Source: Actinoplanes subtropicus (GTDB lineage Bacteria; Actinomycetota; Actinomycetes; Mycobacteriales; Micromonosporaceae). Taken from it: DNA of 64,000 nt. Positions 17,842 to 29,691 of this stretch are shown here, piece after piece. How positions within the stretch are numbered: the first letter of the stretch is position 1; every line of letters begins with the position of its first letter. The notes below the pieces were generated by a model. That model was not told where the DNA came from. It ran no database searches and was given only the letters and a program-made list of their open reading frames with translations. Both the position numbers and the translations under genes were made by a program. The stretch covers positions 310,001-374,000 of the forward strand of contig NZ_JOJL01000007.1 in NCBI RefSeq assembly GCF_000721705.1, in the 5' to 3' direction.

Positions 17842-18162
17842 TCACGCTCGATAGGCGAGCGTCAGGATCGCGTGCGCGACGAGGGTGGCCTCCTCCTTCG
17901 TCTCGTACGGGCCGACGTGCAGCTCGACCGCGTGCGGGCCGAACAGGGCGCGGACCGTCCAGCTGTTCGGGTGCCGGTCGTCCTCCCGGCTGTGGTTGAC
18001 GATCAGCTGGGTGGACGACCGGATGTTCACCGCCGAGAATTTCTGGCTGGCCGTGGGCCACGCCCGGAACCAGCCGGGCGCGACCGCGAGCGCCTCACCG
18101 CTCGCCTCGGCCATCGCCCACTGCATCTCCTCCGCGGACGGAGCCATCGCCGTGCGCGTCAT
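17842..18162 (-). CDS. Small soluble protein of unknown function
   Basis: The protein has 106 residues, with no membrane segment or known motif. It contains several Trp residues (WAMAEA, GWFRAWP, SWTVRAL) and ends in a helix. ATG 18162 is chosen because GGGGAGG lies 7 nt upstream; the longer frame from 18210 lacks such a site. The gene stands alone between the ABC pair and the dehydrogenase, all on the minus strand. Confidence 0.6.
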   Translation of the reverse strand: MTRTAMAPSAEEMQWAMAEASGEALAVAPGWFRAWPTASQKFSAVNIRSSTQLIVNHSREDDRHPNSWTVRALFGPHAVELHVGPYETKEEATLVAHAILTLAYRA

Positions 18163-18238
18163 GCCGTCGCCTCCCCACGACCGTTTCGCCGGAAATCGTA
18201 GGGTCACCACGGCACGTTGCGAGGCCGAATGCCGGAAC

Positions 18239-19087
18239 TCAGTAGGTATAGAAGCCCTTGCCGGTCTTGCGGCCCAGGTCGCCCGCGGTGACCATGCGCT
18301 GCAGCAGCTCCGGCGGGAAGAACTTCTCGTCCGCGGTGTCCCGGTAGATGTTGCCGGCCGCGTTGAGCATCACATCCAGGCCGGTCAGGTCCACCGTGGC
18401 CAGCGGGCCCATCGCGTGCCCGAAGCCCAGCTTCATCACCGTGTCGAGGTCGGCCGGCGAGACCACGCCCGACTCGACCAGCTTGATCGCCTCGACCAGC
18501 AGCGCCGAGAAGAGCCGGTTCGACACGAAGCCGGCCACGTCCCGCTTCACCTCGACGCAGGTCTTGCCGACCTCCTCGGCGAAGTTGCGCGCGTCGGCCA
18601 GCGTGTCGTCCGACGTCTGGTACCCGCGGACCAGCTCGACCAGCTTCATCATCGGCACCGGCGAGAAGAAGTGGATGCCGACCACCGACTCGGGCCGCTC
18701 GGTGACGGTGGCGATCTGGGTGATCGGGATGGCCGAGGTGTTGGTGCCGAGCACCGCGCCGGCCTTGCAGATCTTGTCGAGGGCCCGGAAGACCTCGTGC
18801 TTGGCCTCGACCTTCTCGTAGATCGCCTCGACCACGACGTCGGCGTCGGCGGCCGCCTCCAGGTCGGTGGTGGGGGTGATCCGCGCGAGGGTGGCCTCCG
18901 CCTCCTCCTGGGTGATCTTCCCCTTGGACTGGAAACGGCCGAGCGAATCCCGGATCGCCGCCATGCCCCGGTTGGTCGCGGCGTCGTCGACGTCCCGCAT
19001 GGTGACCTGCCAGCCGGCCTGCGCCGAGACCTGCGCGATGCCGGAGCCCATCAGCCCGGAGCCGATGACCGCGAGTCGACCCGCCAT
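18239..19087 (-). CDS. 3-hydroxybutyryl/3-hydroxyacyl-CoA dehydrogenase
   Basis: The protein has 282 residues, the standard length for the single-domain enzyme. The N-terminal Rossmann motif is VIGSGLMGSGIAQ, and the catalytic His lies in GIHFFSPVPMMKLVE; the C-terminal domain carries the VKRDVAGFVSNRL and GFGHAMGPL segments. It oxidises or reduces 3-hydroxyacyl-CoA with NAD(P), in butyrate or fatty-acid metabolism. A strong site GAGGGGGA precedes the ATG, and a TAGGGT -10 box lies about 45 nt upstream, so this message has a leader. Confidence 0.92.
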   Translation of the reverse strand: MAGRLAVIGSGLMGSGIAQVSAQAGWQVTMRDVDDAATNRGMAAIRDSLGRFQSKGKITQEEAEATLARITPTTDLEAAADADVVVEAIYEKVEAKHEVFRALDKICKAGAVLGTNTSAIPITQIATVTERPESVVGIHFFSPVPMMKLVELVRGYQTSDDTLADARNFAEEVGKTCVEVKRDVAGFVSNRLFSALLVEAIKLVESGVVSPADLDTVMKLGFGHAMGPLATVDLTGLDVMLNAAGNIYRDTADEKFFPPELLQRMVTAGDLGRKTGKGFYTY

Positions 19088-19204
19088 GTGCGTTCCCCCT
19101 CTGACGATGCGTGTTACCTCACCCTACCGGGGCAGCTTAACGAGGCCTCAGCTCCCCTCGATCGGGGCAAATCCGGGGAAACGCCCGCGCGGCGGTGCCA
19201 GACT

Positions 19205-19558
19205 ATGCGCATGCCCTCAGGCAACGGCTGGTACCTCGTCGGGCCACTGCTCGCCGTCGGCCTGGTCGGCCTGCTCGGCGCCGTCTTCTGGCGCATGGGG
19301 CTGCAATGGACGCTCGCCGGCGAGGAGGCTGCCGCCGACGGCCTCGCGATCTTCGGCGAGCCGGACGACTACGGCCTGCTCTGCCCGGTCGCGGTCACCG
19401 ACGATCCGGACGTGGCCGACGACATCCGGCGACTGCTCGGCGACGCCGGCATCCGCGCCACCCAGGCCGTCGTCCGGGACGGCCGGGTGGCGGTGCTGGT
19501 CTTCGCCGAGGAGTTCGAGACCGCCCGGCGCCTGGTCGGCGGCTCGCCCGCCCTGTAA
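19205..19558 (+). CDS. Small membrane-anchored protein
   Basis: The protein has 117 residues: one N-terminal transmembrane helix (WYLVGPLLAVGLVGLLGAVF) and a soluble acidic domain with the pattern GLLCPVAVTDDPDVADDIR, resembling a small regulatory or signal-transducing fold (DUF2007-like, uncertain). ATG 19205 and ATG 19211 are both possible; no strong ribosome site separates them. It converges on murA with 15 bp between stops. Confidence 0.65.
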   Translation: MRMPSGNGWYLVGPLLAVGLVGLLGAVFWRMGLQWTLAGEEAAADGLAIFGEPDDYGLLCPVAVTDDPDVADDIRRLLGDAGIRATQAVVRDGRVAVLVFAEEFETARRLVGGSPAL

Positions 19559-19573
19559 AACCCGCCCGGTAAA

Positions 19574-20860
19574 TCAGAAGTCGAAGGTCGGCTCGGGCAC
19601 GTCCGCCCGCTCCACCTCGACGCCCAGCTTGGCCAGGTCCGTCACGAAGTCGGGGTAGCCCCGGTCGATGTGGTGCACCTCGCCCACCTCGGTCACGCCG
19701 TCGGCGCACAGCCCGGCGATCACCAGACCGGCCCCGGCCCGGATGTCCGTGGCCCGCACCGGCGCGCCGGAGAGCCGTTCCCGCCCGTTGACCACCGCGT
19801 GGTGGCCGTCGGTGCGGATGTCGGCGCCCAGGCGGACCATCTCGTTCACGAACATGAAGCGGCCGTCGAAGATGTTCTCGGTGATCAGCGATGCGCCTTC
19901 GGCCACGGCGGCCAGCCCGATCGCCATCGGCAGCAGGTCGGTGGCGAAGCCCGGGAACGGCAGCGTCACGATGTCGACTGCGCGTGGGCGCTGCTCCATG
20001 CGTACGCGAAACTGGTTTTCCCCCAGAGTGACCTGCGCGCCTGCCGTCACCAGCTTGTCCAGCGCGACGTCCAGATACTCCGGCCGCACCCCGTGGATGG
20101 TCACGTCGCCGCGGGTCATCGCGGTGGCGAAGGCCCAGGTGCCGCCCACGATGCGGTCACCGACCGTGCGGTGCGTGACCGGGCTGAGCGACTCGACACC
20201 CTCGACGGTCAGCGTCGAACTGCCGGCGCCGCCGATCCGCGCGCCCATCGCGGTGAGCATGTCGCAGATGTCGACGATCTCCGGCTCGCGGGCGGCGTTG
20301 TCGATCTCCGTGACGCCCTTGGCCAGGACCGCCGCCATCAGCAGGTTCTCGGTGGCGCCGACGCTCGGGAAGTCCAGCCAGATCTTGCTGCCGCGCAGGC
20401 CACGCGGGGCGGCGGCGATCACGAACCCGTGCTCGCCGGAGATCTCGGCGCCCATCCGGGTAAGGCCGGAGAAGTGCATGTCCAGCCCGCGGGAGCCGAT
20501 CATGTCGCCGCCCGGGAGCGCGACCCGCACGTAGCCGCGGCGGGCCAGCAGCGGGCCCAGCACGCAGATCGACGCGCGCAGCCGGCGGACCAGGTCGTAG
20601 TCGGCCTCGCTGCCCGGCTCGGCCGGCACGTCGATGATGGCGTGGCCGCCCTCCAGCGTGACCTGGCAACCCAGCCGCCGCAGCACCTCGGCCATGATCG
20701 CGATGTCGGTGATCCGGGGGACGTTCTCCACCACGCTGCGGCCCTGCGCGAGCAGCGCGACCGCCATCAGCTTGAGCGCCGAGTTCTTGGCGCCGCCGAC
20801 GCTGACGTCGCCGGCGAGCTGGGCGCCGCCCTTCACCCTGATCACATCCACGCGGGCCAT
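19574..20860 (-). CDS. murA: UDP-N-acetylglucosamine 1-carboxyvinyltransferase (MurA)
   Basis: The protein has 428 residues and makes the first committed step of peptidoglycan synthesis, moving enolpyruvyl from PEP to UDP-GlcNAc. It has [13 protein letters not shown] with the conserved Lys-Asn near the N-terminus. The catalytic loop reads [10 protein letters not shown]: Asp119 replaces the usual Cys, the change that makes mycobacterial MurA resistant to fosfomycin. The following Pro is also replaced by Gly. The start at ATG 20860 is set by family homology. Confidence 0.95.
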   Translation of the reverse strand: MARVDVIRVKGGAQLAGDVSVGGAKNSALKLMAVALLAQGRSVVENVPRITDIAIMAEVLRRLGCQVTLEGGHAIIDVPAEPGSEADYDLVRRLRASICVLGPLLARRGYVRVALPGGDMIGSRGLDMHFSGLTRMGAEISGEHGFVIAAAPRGLRGSKIWLDFPSVGATENLLMAAVLAKGVTEIDNAAREPEIVDICDMLTAMGARIGGAGSSTLTVEGVESLSPVTHRTVGDRIVGGTWAFATAMTRGDVTIHGVRPEYLDVALDKLVTAGAQVTLGENQFRVRMEQRPRAVDIVTLPFPGFATDLLPMAIGLAAVAEGASLITENIFDGRFMFVNEMVRLGADIRTDGHHAVVNGRERLSGAPVRATDIRAGAGLVIAGLCADGVTEVGEVHHIDRGYPDFVTDLAKLGVEVERADVPEPTFDF

Positions 20861-20890
20861 GGTATGGGCCGCGGCCCGAGCTCGCCTCCG

Positions 20891-20896
20891 TAGGGT
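20891..20896 (+). promoter_or_regulatory. -10 box TAGGGT, leaderless cobalamin adenosyltransferase
   Basis: TAGGGT ends 6 nt before ATG 20903. On the other strand the overlapping TACCCT could serve murA, so the 42-bp gap probably holds two divergent promoters. Confidence 0.55.
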
Positions 20897-20902
20897 AGGT
20901 AC

Positions 20903-21475
20903 ATGGCCGTTCACCTCACCCGCATCTACACCCGCACCGGCGACGCCGGCGAGACCCGGCTGGGCAACAACGAGGTCGTCGCGAAGACCGATCCGCGCCT
21001 GGCCGCGTATGCCGACACCGACGAGTGCAACGCCTCGCTGGGCGTGGCGCTGGCCCTGGGCGACCTGCCCGACGACATCCGGGCCGTGCTCACCGCCGTA
21101 CAGAATGATCTTTTTGATGTCGGCGCCGACCTCTGCAACCCGATCGCCGAGGATCCGCCCTATCCCCCGCTGCGGATCACCGAGGACTACGTGACCCGCC
21201 TGGAGGGCTGGTGTGACGAGTTCAACGAGCGCCTGAAGCCCCTCGACAGCTTCATCCTCCCCGGCGGCACCCCCGGCGCGGCCCTGCTGCATGTCTCACG
21301 CACCGTCGCGCGCCGCGCGGAACGTGCGGCCTGGGCTCTGGTGCAAGACGACGCCGACCGTACGAGCGACCTGCCGGCGAAATACCTGAACCGTCTCTCC
21401 GACCTGCTCTTCATCCTCTCCCGCGTCGCCAACCCGGCCGGCGACGTGAAATGGGTCCCGGGCGGATCTCGGTAA
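20903..21475 (+). CDS. Cob(I)yrinic acid a,c-diamide adenosyltransferase, PduO type
   Basis: The protein has 190 residues. The ATP-binding N-terminal TRTGDAGET, the helix pair [13 protein letters not shown], and the C-terminal [11 protein letters not shown] are typical of PduO-type ATR. It transfers the adenosyl group of ATP to cob(I)alamin to make coenzyme B12. It lies next to murA, as in other actinobacteria, but is transcribed divergently from it. Confidence 0.92.
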   Translation: MAVHLTRIYTRTGDAGETRLGNNEVVAKTDPRLAAYADTDECNASLGVALALGDLPDDIRAVLTAVQNDLFDVGADLCNPIAEDPPYPPLRITEDYVTRLEGWCDEFNERLKPLDSFILPGGTPGAALLHVSRTVARRAERAAWALVQDDADRTSDLPAKYLNRLSDLLFILSRVANPAGDVKWVPGGSR

Positions 21476-21485
21476 AGACCAAGTT

Positions 21486-21636
21486 CAAATTCCCTTTACC
21501 GTACGTGAGGGACAAGTCCCCGCATTTCCCGGCGAGCCGGCTGCCGTCCCGACCCCGTGCCGCCACCATCCGGGCTGTGCTGCAACTCGGGCGGGCCAAC
21601 CCAGGCGTCGCTCACCCTTGCTGCCGCCGCTCACCC
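21486..21636 (+). repeat. Dispersed intergenic element, copy B
   Basis: The core 21532-21592 is shared with copies A and C. The left part carries a small hairpin, GGGAC-AA-GTCCC, near 21510-21521. The element starts 10 bp after the adenosyltransferase stop and ends 27 bp before the stop of the convergent PhzF gene. Confidence 0.8.
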
Positions 21637-21663
21637 TGGCGAAAGCGACCGCGGGCGGCGCGG

Positions 21664-22461
21664 TCAGACGAGTAACTCGCCGTCGATGGTGGTGACGGCC
21701 TGGCCGGTCAGCAGGGTGCGGTCGCCGGCCTGCGTCACCCGCACGAAGCCGCCGCGGGCCGATGCCTGATACCCGGTCATCGACGTGCGCCCACCCAGCC
21801 GCGCCGACCAGAACGGCGTGAGCGCGGTGTGCGCGCTGCCGGTCACCGGGTCCTCCCCCACGCCCGCGGCCGCGCCGAAGAAGCGGGAGACGAAGTCGTA
21901 CCCGCCGTCCGGCTCGGCGGCCGCGGCGGTGACGATCACGCCGCGGTTCTCCTTGGTCGCCAGCGTGCTCAGGTCGGGCCGCAGGCCGCGAACCGTCGCC
22001 TCGTCGGCCAGCTCGACCAGCAGGTCGTCGGTGTTCGGGCCGGTGTGGTGCACCGAGACGATCTCGGCGCCCAGTACGCCGGACAGCCAGGGCGGCGCGT
22101 CGATCGGGCTCAGCGGCGCGGTCGGGAAGTCGAGCGTGTACCACCCGTCGTCGGTCGCCGTGGCGGTCAGCACCCCGCTGAGCGTCGCGAAGCTGGTCTT
22201 GTCGCGGCCCAGGACGTGCGCGCTGGCCAGGGTGGCGTGCCCGCAGAGCGCGACCTCGACGACGGGCGTGAACCAGCGGAGCGCGAAATCGGCCTCGGCG
22301 CCGGGCGGCAGGGGGTGCAGGAACGCGGTCTCGGACAGGTGGACCTCGGCGGCGACCCGCTGCATCCAGGCGGTGTCGGGGAAGGCGGAGAGCACCACGA
22401 CCCCGGCGGGGTTGCCCGCGAAGGGCCGGGCGGTGAACGCATCGACGATCTGAATCCGCAT
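21664..22461 (-). CDS. PhzF-family isomerase
   Basis: The protein has 265 residues with the two-lobed diaminopimelate-epimerase-like fold of PhzF. Visible motifs are FAGNPAGVVVL at the start, the catalytic Glu in HLSETAFL, GHATLASAHVL, and GEDPVTGSAHTAL in the second lobe. Members isomerise or epimerise small acids; no phenazine genes are nearby, so the substrate is unknown. The gene is monocistronic and bounded by repeats on both sides. Confidence 0.88.
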   Translation of the reverse strand: MRIQIVDAFTARPFAGNPAGVVVLSAFPDTAWMQRVAAEVHLSETAFLHPLPPGAEADFALRWFTPVVEVALCGHATLASAHVLGRDKTSFATLSGVLTATATDDGWYTLDFPTAPLSPIDAPPWLSGVLGAEIVSVHHTGPNTDDLLVELADEATVRGLRPDLSTLATKENRGVIVTAAAAEPDGGYDFVSRFFGAAAGVGEDPVTGSAHTALTPFWSARLGGRTSMTGYQASARGGFVRVTQAGDRTLLTGQAVTTIDGELLV

Positions 22462-22467
22462 GCCTCG

Positions 22468-22473
22468 ACCCTA
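22468..22473 (-). promoter_or_regulatory. -10 box TAGGGT, leaderless phzF-like gene
   Basis: TAGGGT on the minus strand ends 6 nt before ATG 22461. Confidence 0.5.
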
Positions 22474-22514
22474 GGGGCGGGCGCCGACCGAATTCAGCGG
22501 CCAATCCGCGGTCA

Positions 22515-22594
22515 GTGGCCGACCGGATCTGTAGCCGACCGGATCTGCGGCCAACCGGATCTGCGGCCAACCGGATCTGCGGCCAACCGGATCT
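22515..22594. repeat. Five tandem 16-bp repeats
   Basis: The unit GCGGCCAACCGGATCT occurs perfectly at 22547, 22563 and 22579, with variants at 22515 and 22531. The block is flanked by GTCAGTGG at 22511 and 22609. It lies between the stop of the DUF2550 gene and the promoter of the PhzF gene, in their common direction of transcription. Confidence 0.85.
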
Positions 22595-22609
22595 GCGGCG
22601 TACCGAGTG

Positions 22610-23080
22610 TCAGTGGTCGGCCGGGCGGGGCCGGATGATCGGCCGGGGGCTGAGGCTGCCGGGCTGCCCGGGCGGGCCCGCCTCAAGCCACGAGAGGAAG
22701 CCGGTCACCGTGGACTCGGCCATGGCTATCTCGATCTCGCCGTCGTCGCCGTTGCGACAGCGCAGCACCGACCAGCCGGCCGGCATGGTGAGCCGCTCGG
22801 GCCCATCGGGGTCACGTTTCTCCTCGACCAGCAGAACCGTGCGGTCGAGCACCCGTTTAGGGCGGAAGGCGAGGCTGAACATCCGGTGGAAGCGGAGCTC
22901 GTCGCCGACGAACTGGCCGACGCCGGTGGACCAGCCGCGGCCCGGGACCATCGTGCTGACCCGGACCTGCAGGCGAATGGTGCCGCCGCCGACCATGAGC
23001 AGCCGGCGGCGGAAGAAGATCACGAAGAGCAGCGCGAGCAGCGCGACGACGCAGATCCCGAAGAACTCCAGAATCCGCAT
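22610..23080 (-). CDS. DUF2550 membrane-anchored protein
   Basis: The protein has 156 residues: one N-terminal transmembrane helix (FFGICVVALLALLFVIFF) followed by an Arg stop-transfer and a soluble domain with GVGQFVGDELRFHRMFSLA. The family is found directly downstream of atpC in many actinobacteria, as here (9-bp gap). The function is unknown; the conserved linkage suggests co-expression with the ATP synthase epsilon subunit. Confidence 0.85.
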   Translation of the reverse strand: MRILEFFGICVVALLALLFVIFFRRRLLMVGGGTIRLQVRVSTMVPGRGWSTGVGQFVGDELRFHRMFSLAFRPKRVLDRTVLLVEEKRDPDGPERLTMPAGWSVLRCRNGDDGEIEIAMAESTVTGFLSWLEAGPPGQPGSLSPRPIIRPRPADH

Positions 23081-23089
23081 CGCGGGCGG

Positions 23090-23371
23090 TCAGTGCGACT
23101 CGGGAGTGGCCGGCACGGCGCTCTCGGCGAGGACGGTGACGCCGTCCGCATCGATCGAGAGGAAGCCGCCGCTCACGTCATAGGTCAGCTGCTCGCCGCC
23201 GGCGAGCTTGACCCGCACCTGGGACGGCTCCTTGAGCAGGCCCAGCAGCGGCGCGTGACCGGGCAGCACGCCGATCTCACCCTCGGTGGTGCGTGCGACG
23301 AGCATCTCGGCCTCGCCGGACCAGATCCGCTCCTCGACGGCGACGACCTTGACGGGCAGCTGGTTGGCCAC
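23090..23371 (-). CDS. atpC: ATP synthase epsilon subunit, short form
   Basis: The protein has 93 residues. The N-terminal beta-sandwich domain is complete (TTEGEIGVLPGHAPLLG and GGFLSIDADGVTVLAE). It stops about ten residues later, so the C-terminal helical hairpin of ordinary epsilon (120-140 residues), which can inhibit ATP hydrolysis, is absent. GTG 23371 is set by GGGAG 6 nt upstream. It is separated from atpD by the LCP gene and a strong hairpin; a possible -10 TAGACT lies about 40 nt upstream of its start. Confidence 0.9.
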   Translation of the reverse strand: MANQLPVKVVAVEERIWSGEAEMLVARTTEGEIGVLPGHAPLLGLLKEPSQVRVKLAGGEQLTYDVSGGFLSIDADGVTVLAESAVPATPESH

Positions 23372-23463
23372 GCTGTCTCCCTGTTCAGCCGGTGTTACCG
23401 AATGGGTGAAGTCTAAACGGCGAGGTGGTCCGCCGAGGTAGGGGGTGGCCACCGCCACACTCG

Positions 23464-24573
23464 CTACGCGTTGTTGCTGAAGTACTCAGGGTGCTCGAAG
23501 AGGAAGGTCGCCAGGCTGTCCCGGGTCACCGCGGCGAAAAAGTCGGTGGCGCTCGGGTCCAGCCCCTCGCCCAGATAGTCGCCGCCCTCGTAAAGCGACT
23601 TTCCCGGCAGCTTGATCAGCACCATGTTCGCGGACCGGATGTTCTTCAGCGCGAAGCCCCAGTCGACCACGCTGTGGCCCTTGCCGTCGAAGGTCAGCGC
23701 GCCGCCGGCCGCCTTGAGCACCCGGTCCAGCGTGACCGGGTTGGTGACCACGTCCCGGCTCAGCGCCTGCTGCGCCATCGCCTTGATGAACTGCTGCTGG
23801 TGCCGCTGCCGGTCATAGTCGCCGTTGGGCAGGCCGTACCGCTGCCGGACGTAGTCGAGCGCCTGCCACCCGGCCAGGTGATACGTGCCCGGCCGGTACT
23901 CCGCCTGCGGCCCGTAGTACGGGTGCGCGCACGAATTGTCGGCGCACCGGGCGTACCGCGGCCGGGGTTTGCCGTCCGGCTGCAGGTGCTCGGATTTCAC
24001 GTGCTGGTCGACCGTCAGGGTCACGCCGCCCATGGCGTCCACGATCTTCTTGAACCCGCCGAAGTTGACGATCGCGCCGGCGTCGAACTGGCGGATGCCG
24101 GTGAGCCGCTGCACGGTCTGGGCCAGCAGTTCGAAGCCCTGTGCCGGATCGTGCTTGCCGTTGCCCAGCGAACTCCCGTACCCCATCGCGGCGTTGATCT
24201 TCGAACGGCCGCCCCGGAACCCCGTCTTGTCGAAGGGCGGGATGTCCACCACCAGATCGCGCGGGATGGAGAAGAGGTACGCCTGATCCATCGCCGCCGG
24301 GACGTGCACGATGATGATCGAGTCGGAGAGCGGGGTCTGCTCGTCGTTTCGCGGGTCGATGCCGACCAGCAGGATGTTGAGCGGCCCCATGATGTCCGAG
24401 ACCTTCGCGGCCCGACCGCCGAGCAGGTCTTTGTTCTGCACCGCGCCGGCGTACCGCGCCATCAGCAGCTGACCGGTGATCAGCGCACCGCCGCTGAGGA
24501 GCATCAGGACACAGCCGGAAATGGCACAGAGGCGGGCCCACAAGGGAGCCCGCCTCTGCCCTGCCTTGGCCAC
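23464..24573 (-). CDS. LytR-CpsA-Psr (LCP) family cell-wall ligase
   Basis: The protein has 369 residues: a short cytoplasmic N-terminus, one transmembrane helix (about 15-35), and an extracellular LCP domain with ILLVGIDPRND, SDSIIIVHV, the phosphate-binding FSIPRDLVVDIP, and the Arg-rich DYVRQRYGLPNGDYDRQRHQ. LCP enzymes attach teichoic acid-like polymers or arabinogalactan to peptidoglycan. GTG 24573 is chosen because TAACCT ends 6 nt upstream; GTG 24579 would overlap the promoter spacing. The position between atpD and atpC is unusual. Confidence 0.92.
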   Translation of the reverse strand: MAKAGQRRAPLWARLCAISGCVLMLLSGGALITGQLLMARYAGAVQNKDLLGGRAAKVSDIMGPLNILLVGIDPRNDEQTPLSDSIIIVHVPAAMDQAYLFSIPRDLVVDIPPFDKTGFRGGRSKINAAMGYGSSLGNGKHDPAQGFELLAQTVQRLTGIRQFDAGAIVNFGGFKKIVDAMGGVTLTVDQHVKSEHLQPDGKPRPRYARCADNSCAHPYYGPQAEYRPGTYHLAGWQALDYVRQRYGLPNGDYDRQRHQQQFIKAMAQQALSRDVVTNPVTLDRVLKAAGGALTFDGKGHSVVDWGFALKNIRSANMVLIKLPGKSLYEGGDYLGEGLDPSATDFFAAVTRDSLATFLFEHPEYFSNNA

Positions 24574-24579
24574 CGTCAC

Positions 24580-24585
24580 AGGTTA
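24580..24585 (-). promoter_or_regulatory. -10 box TAACCT, leaderless LCP gene
   Basis: TAACCT on the minus strand, then GTGACG, then GTG 24573. This gives the LCP gene, and perhaps atpC behind it, a promoter independent of the main atp operon. Confidence 0.5.
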
Positions 24586-24635
24586 AGCAACGGACACCCG
24601 GCTTCTCGAGAAACGGACGGGCGCGCGATCGCCCC

Positions 24636-24706
24636 GCTGACGAGGAGAGGCCGGTTTTCGGCTCCGCGGGGTTTGCGGTGTCGAAAACCGGCCTCTCCTC
24701 ATCAGC
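24636..24706 (-). terminator. Strong hairpin after atpD
   Basis: A perfect 19-bp inverted repeat (24642-24660 with 24682-24700) extends by six more pairs, one of them G.U in the minus-strand RNA, to a 25-bp stem with a 21-nt loop. A second 9-bp pair (24625-24633 with 24715-24723) encloses it. No U-run follows in the minus direction. It lies between atpD and the LCP gene and could terminate or attenuate atp transcription before atpC. Confidence 0.75.
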
Positions 24707-24758
24707 CCCAAAGAGGCGATCGCCCGCGGCGCCGGAGGCGACGCCAGCTAGCTCAGCT

Positions 24759-27130
<2,372 letters not shown>

Positions 27131-27132
27131 GA

Positions 27133-28782
<1,650 letters not shown>

Positions 28783-28869
28783 CCTCTGCCTTCTCTGTCT
28801 AGCTCGGGACGTCGCCGCCGCCGAGGGGCCTGCTCGATCCCGGCGTTGCCGCGACCAAGGGGAAGAAAC

Positions 28870-29691
28870 CTATTTAGCGAACGCCTGCCTGGCGGTGTTG
28901 AGCTGCCGCAGGATCGTGCCGTCGTAGAGGTCGGAGCCGACTCGGACACTCACCCCGCCGATGATCACGGGGTCGACAACGACCTTCAGGGAGACCGGGC
29001 GGTCGTAGATGTCGGACAACTTGGCAGCCAGCGCCTGCTCGTCCTCGTCGCGGAGCGGACGGGCCACCGTCACGTACGCGACCTCGCGGTCGCGTTTCGC
29101 GGCGGTCAGCTCGACCAGCCTGGTGAGCGACGAGTCGAAGCGACGGCCGAGGAACCCCTCGAGCGCCACCTCGACGAGCCGGAGCGTCGCCGGCTGGGTC
29201 TTGCCCTTGAGCAAGTCCTCCACCAGCTTAACCCGGGTCGATGTCGGCGCGCCCGGGTCACTCAGCGTGACGGCGAGCTCGGCGTTGCCGCTGACGATCT
29301 GCCCGAAGCGGAACAGCTCGTCCTCCACGTCGGCGAGGGTGCCCGCCTTTTCCGACGAGCGCAGCACGACCTCTACGCCGAGACGCTCGGTGGTGTCGAG
29401 CAGCTCGGTCGGCCGGGAGAACCGGCCGGCCACCAGCGTGGTCAGCGTGTCGACGGTGATCGCGGACAGCTTGCCGGACAGCAGCGAGCGCAGCAGCTCG
29501 GCCCGCTCGGAACCCTCCCGCGACGGGTCGGTCAGCGCCCGGCGCAGCGCGGGCTGGGCCCGCAGCAGGCCGGCCACCGACAGAATCTCGTCGGCGACCG
29601 TGGCCAGCTGCGCGGCCGTGGCCGAACCGGTCTCGGCGGCGAGCTTCTCCACCGCCGAGTTGTAGGCCTGCTGGCTGACGCTCGACGCCAT
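28870..29691 (-). CDS. atpH: ATP synthase delta subunit
   Basis: The protein has 273 residues, about 95 longer than E. coli delta but like Streptomyces delta. It has an N-terminal helical domain and a C-terminal segment VVDPVIIGGVSVRVGSDLYD typical of delta/OSCP. It links the b-subunit stalk to the top of F1. ATG 29691 overlaps the stop of atpF. An 87-bp gap separates it from atpA. Confidence 0.96.
   Translation of the reverse strand: MASSVSQQAYNSAVEKLAAETGSATAAQLATVADEILSVAGLLRAQPALRRALTDPSREGSERAELLRSLLSGKLSAITVDTLTTLVAGRFSRPTELLDTTERLGVEVVLRSSEKAGTLADVEDELFRFGQIVSGNAELAVTLSDPGAPTSTRVKLVEDLLKGKTQPATLRLVEVALEGFLGRRFDSSLTRLVELTAAKRDREVAYVTVARPLRDEDEQALAAKLSDIYDRPVSLKVVVDPVIIGGVSVRVGSDLYDGTILRQLNTARQAFAK

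Noticed and set aside
21664..22461. Phenazine biosynthesis gene
   Set aside because: Only a PhzF-like fold is present; no other phenazine genes are in the window and the family is broad.
22515..22594. CRISPR-like array
   Set aside because: The 16-bp units are directly adjacent with no spacers and no cas genes; the same holds for the 24-bp and 86-bp repeats.
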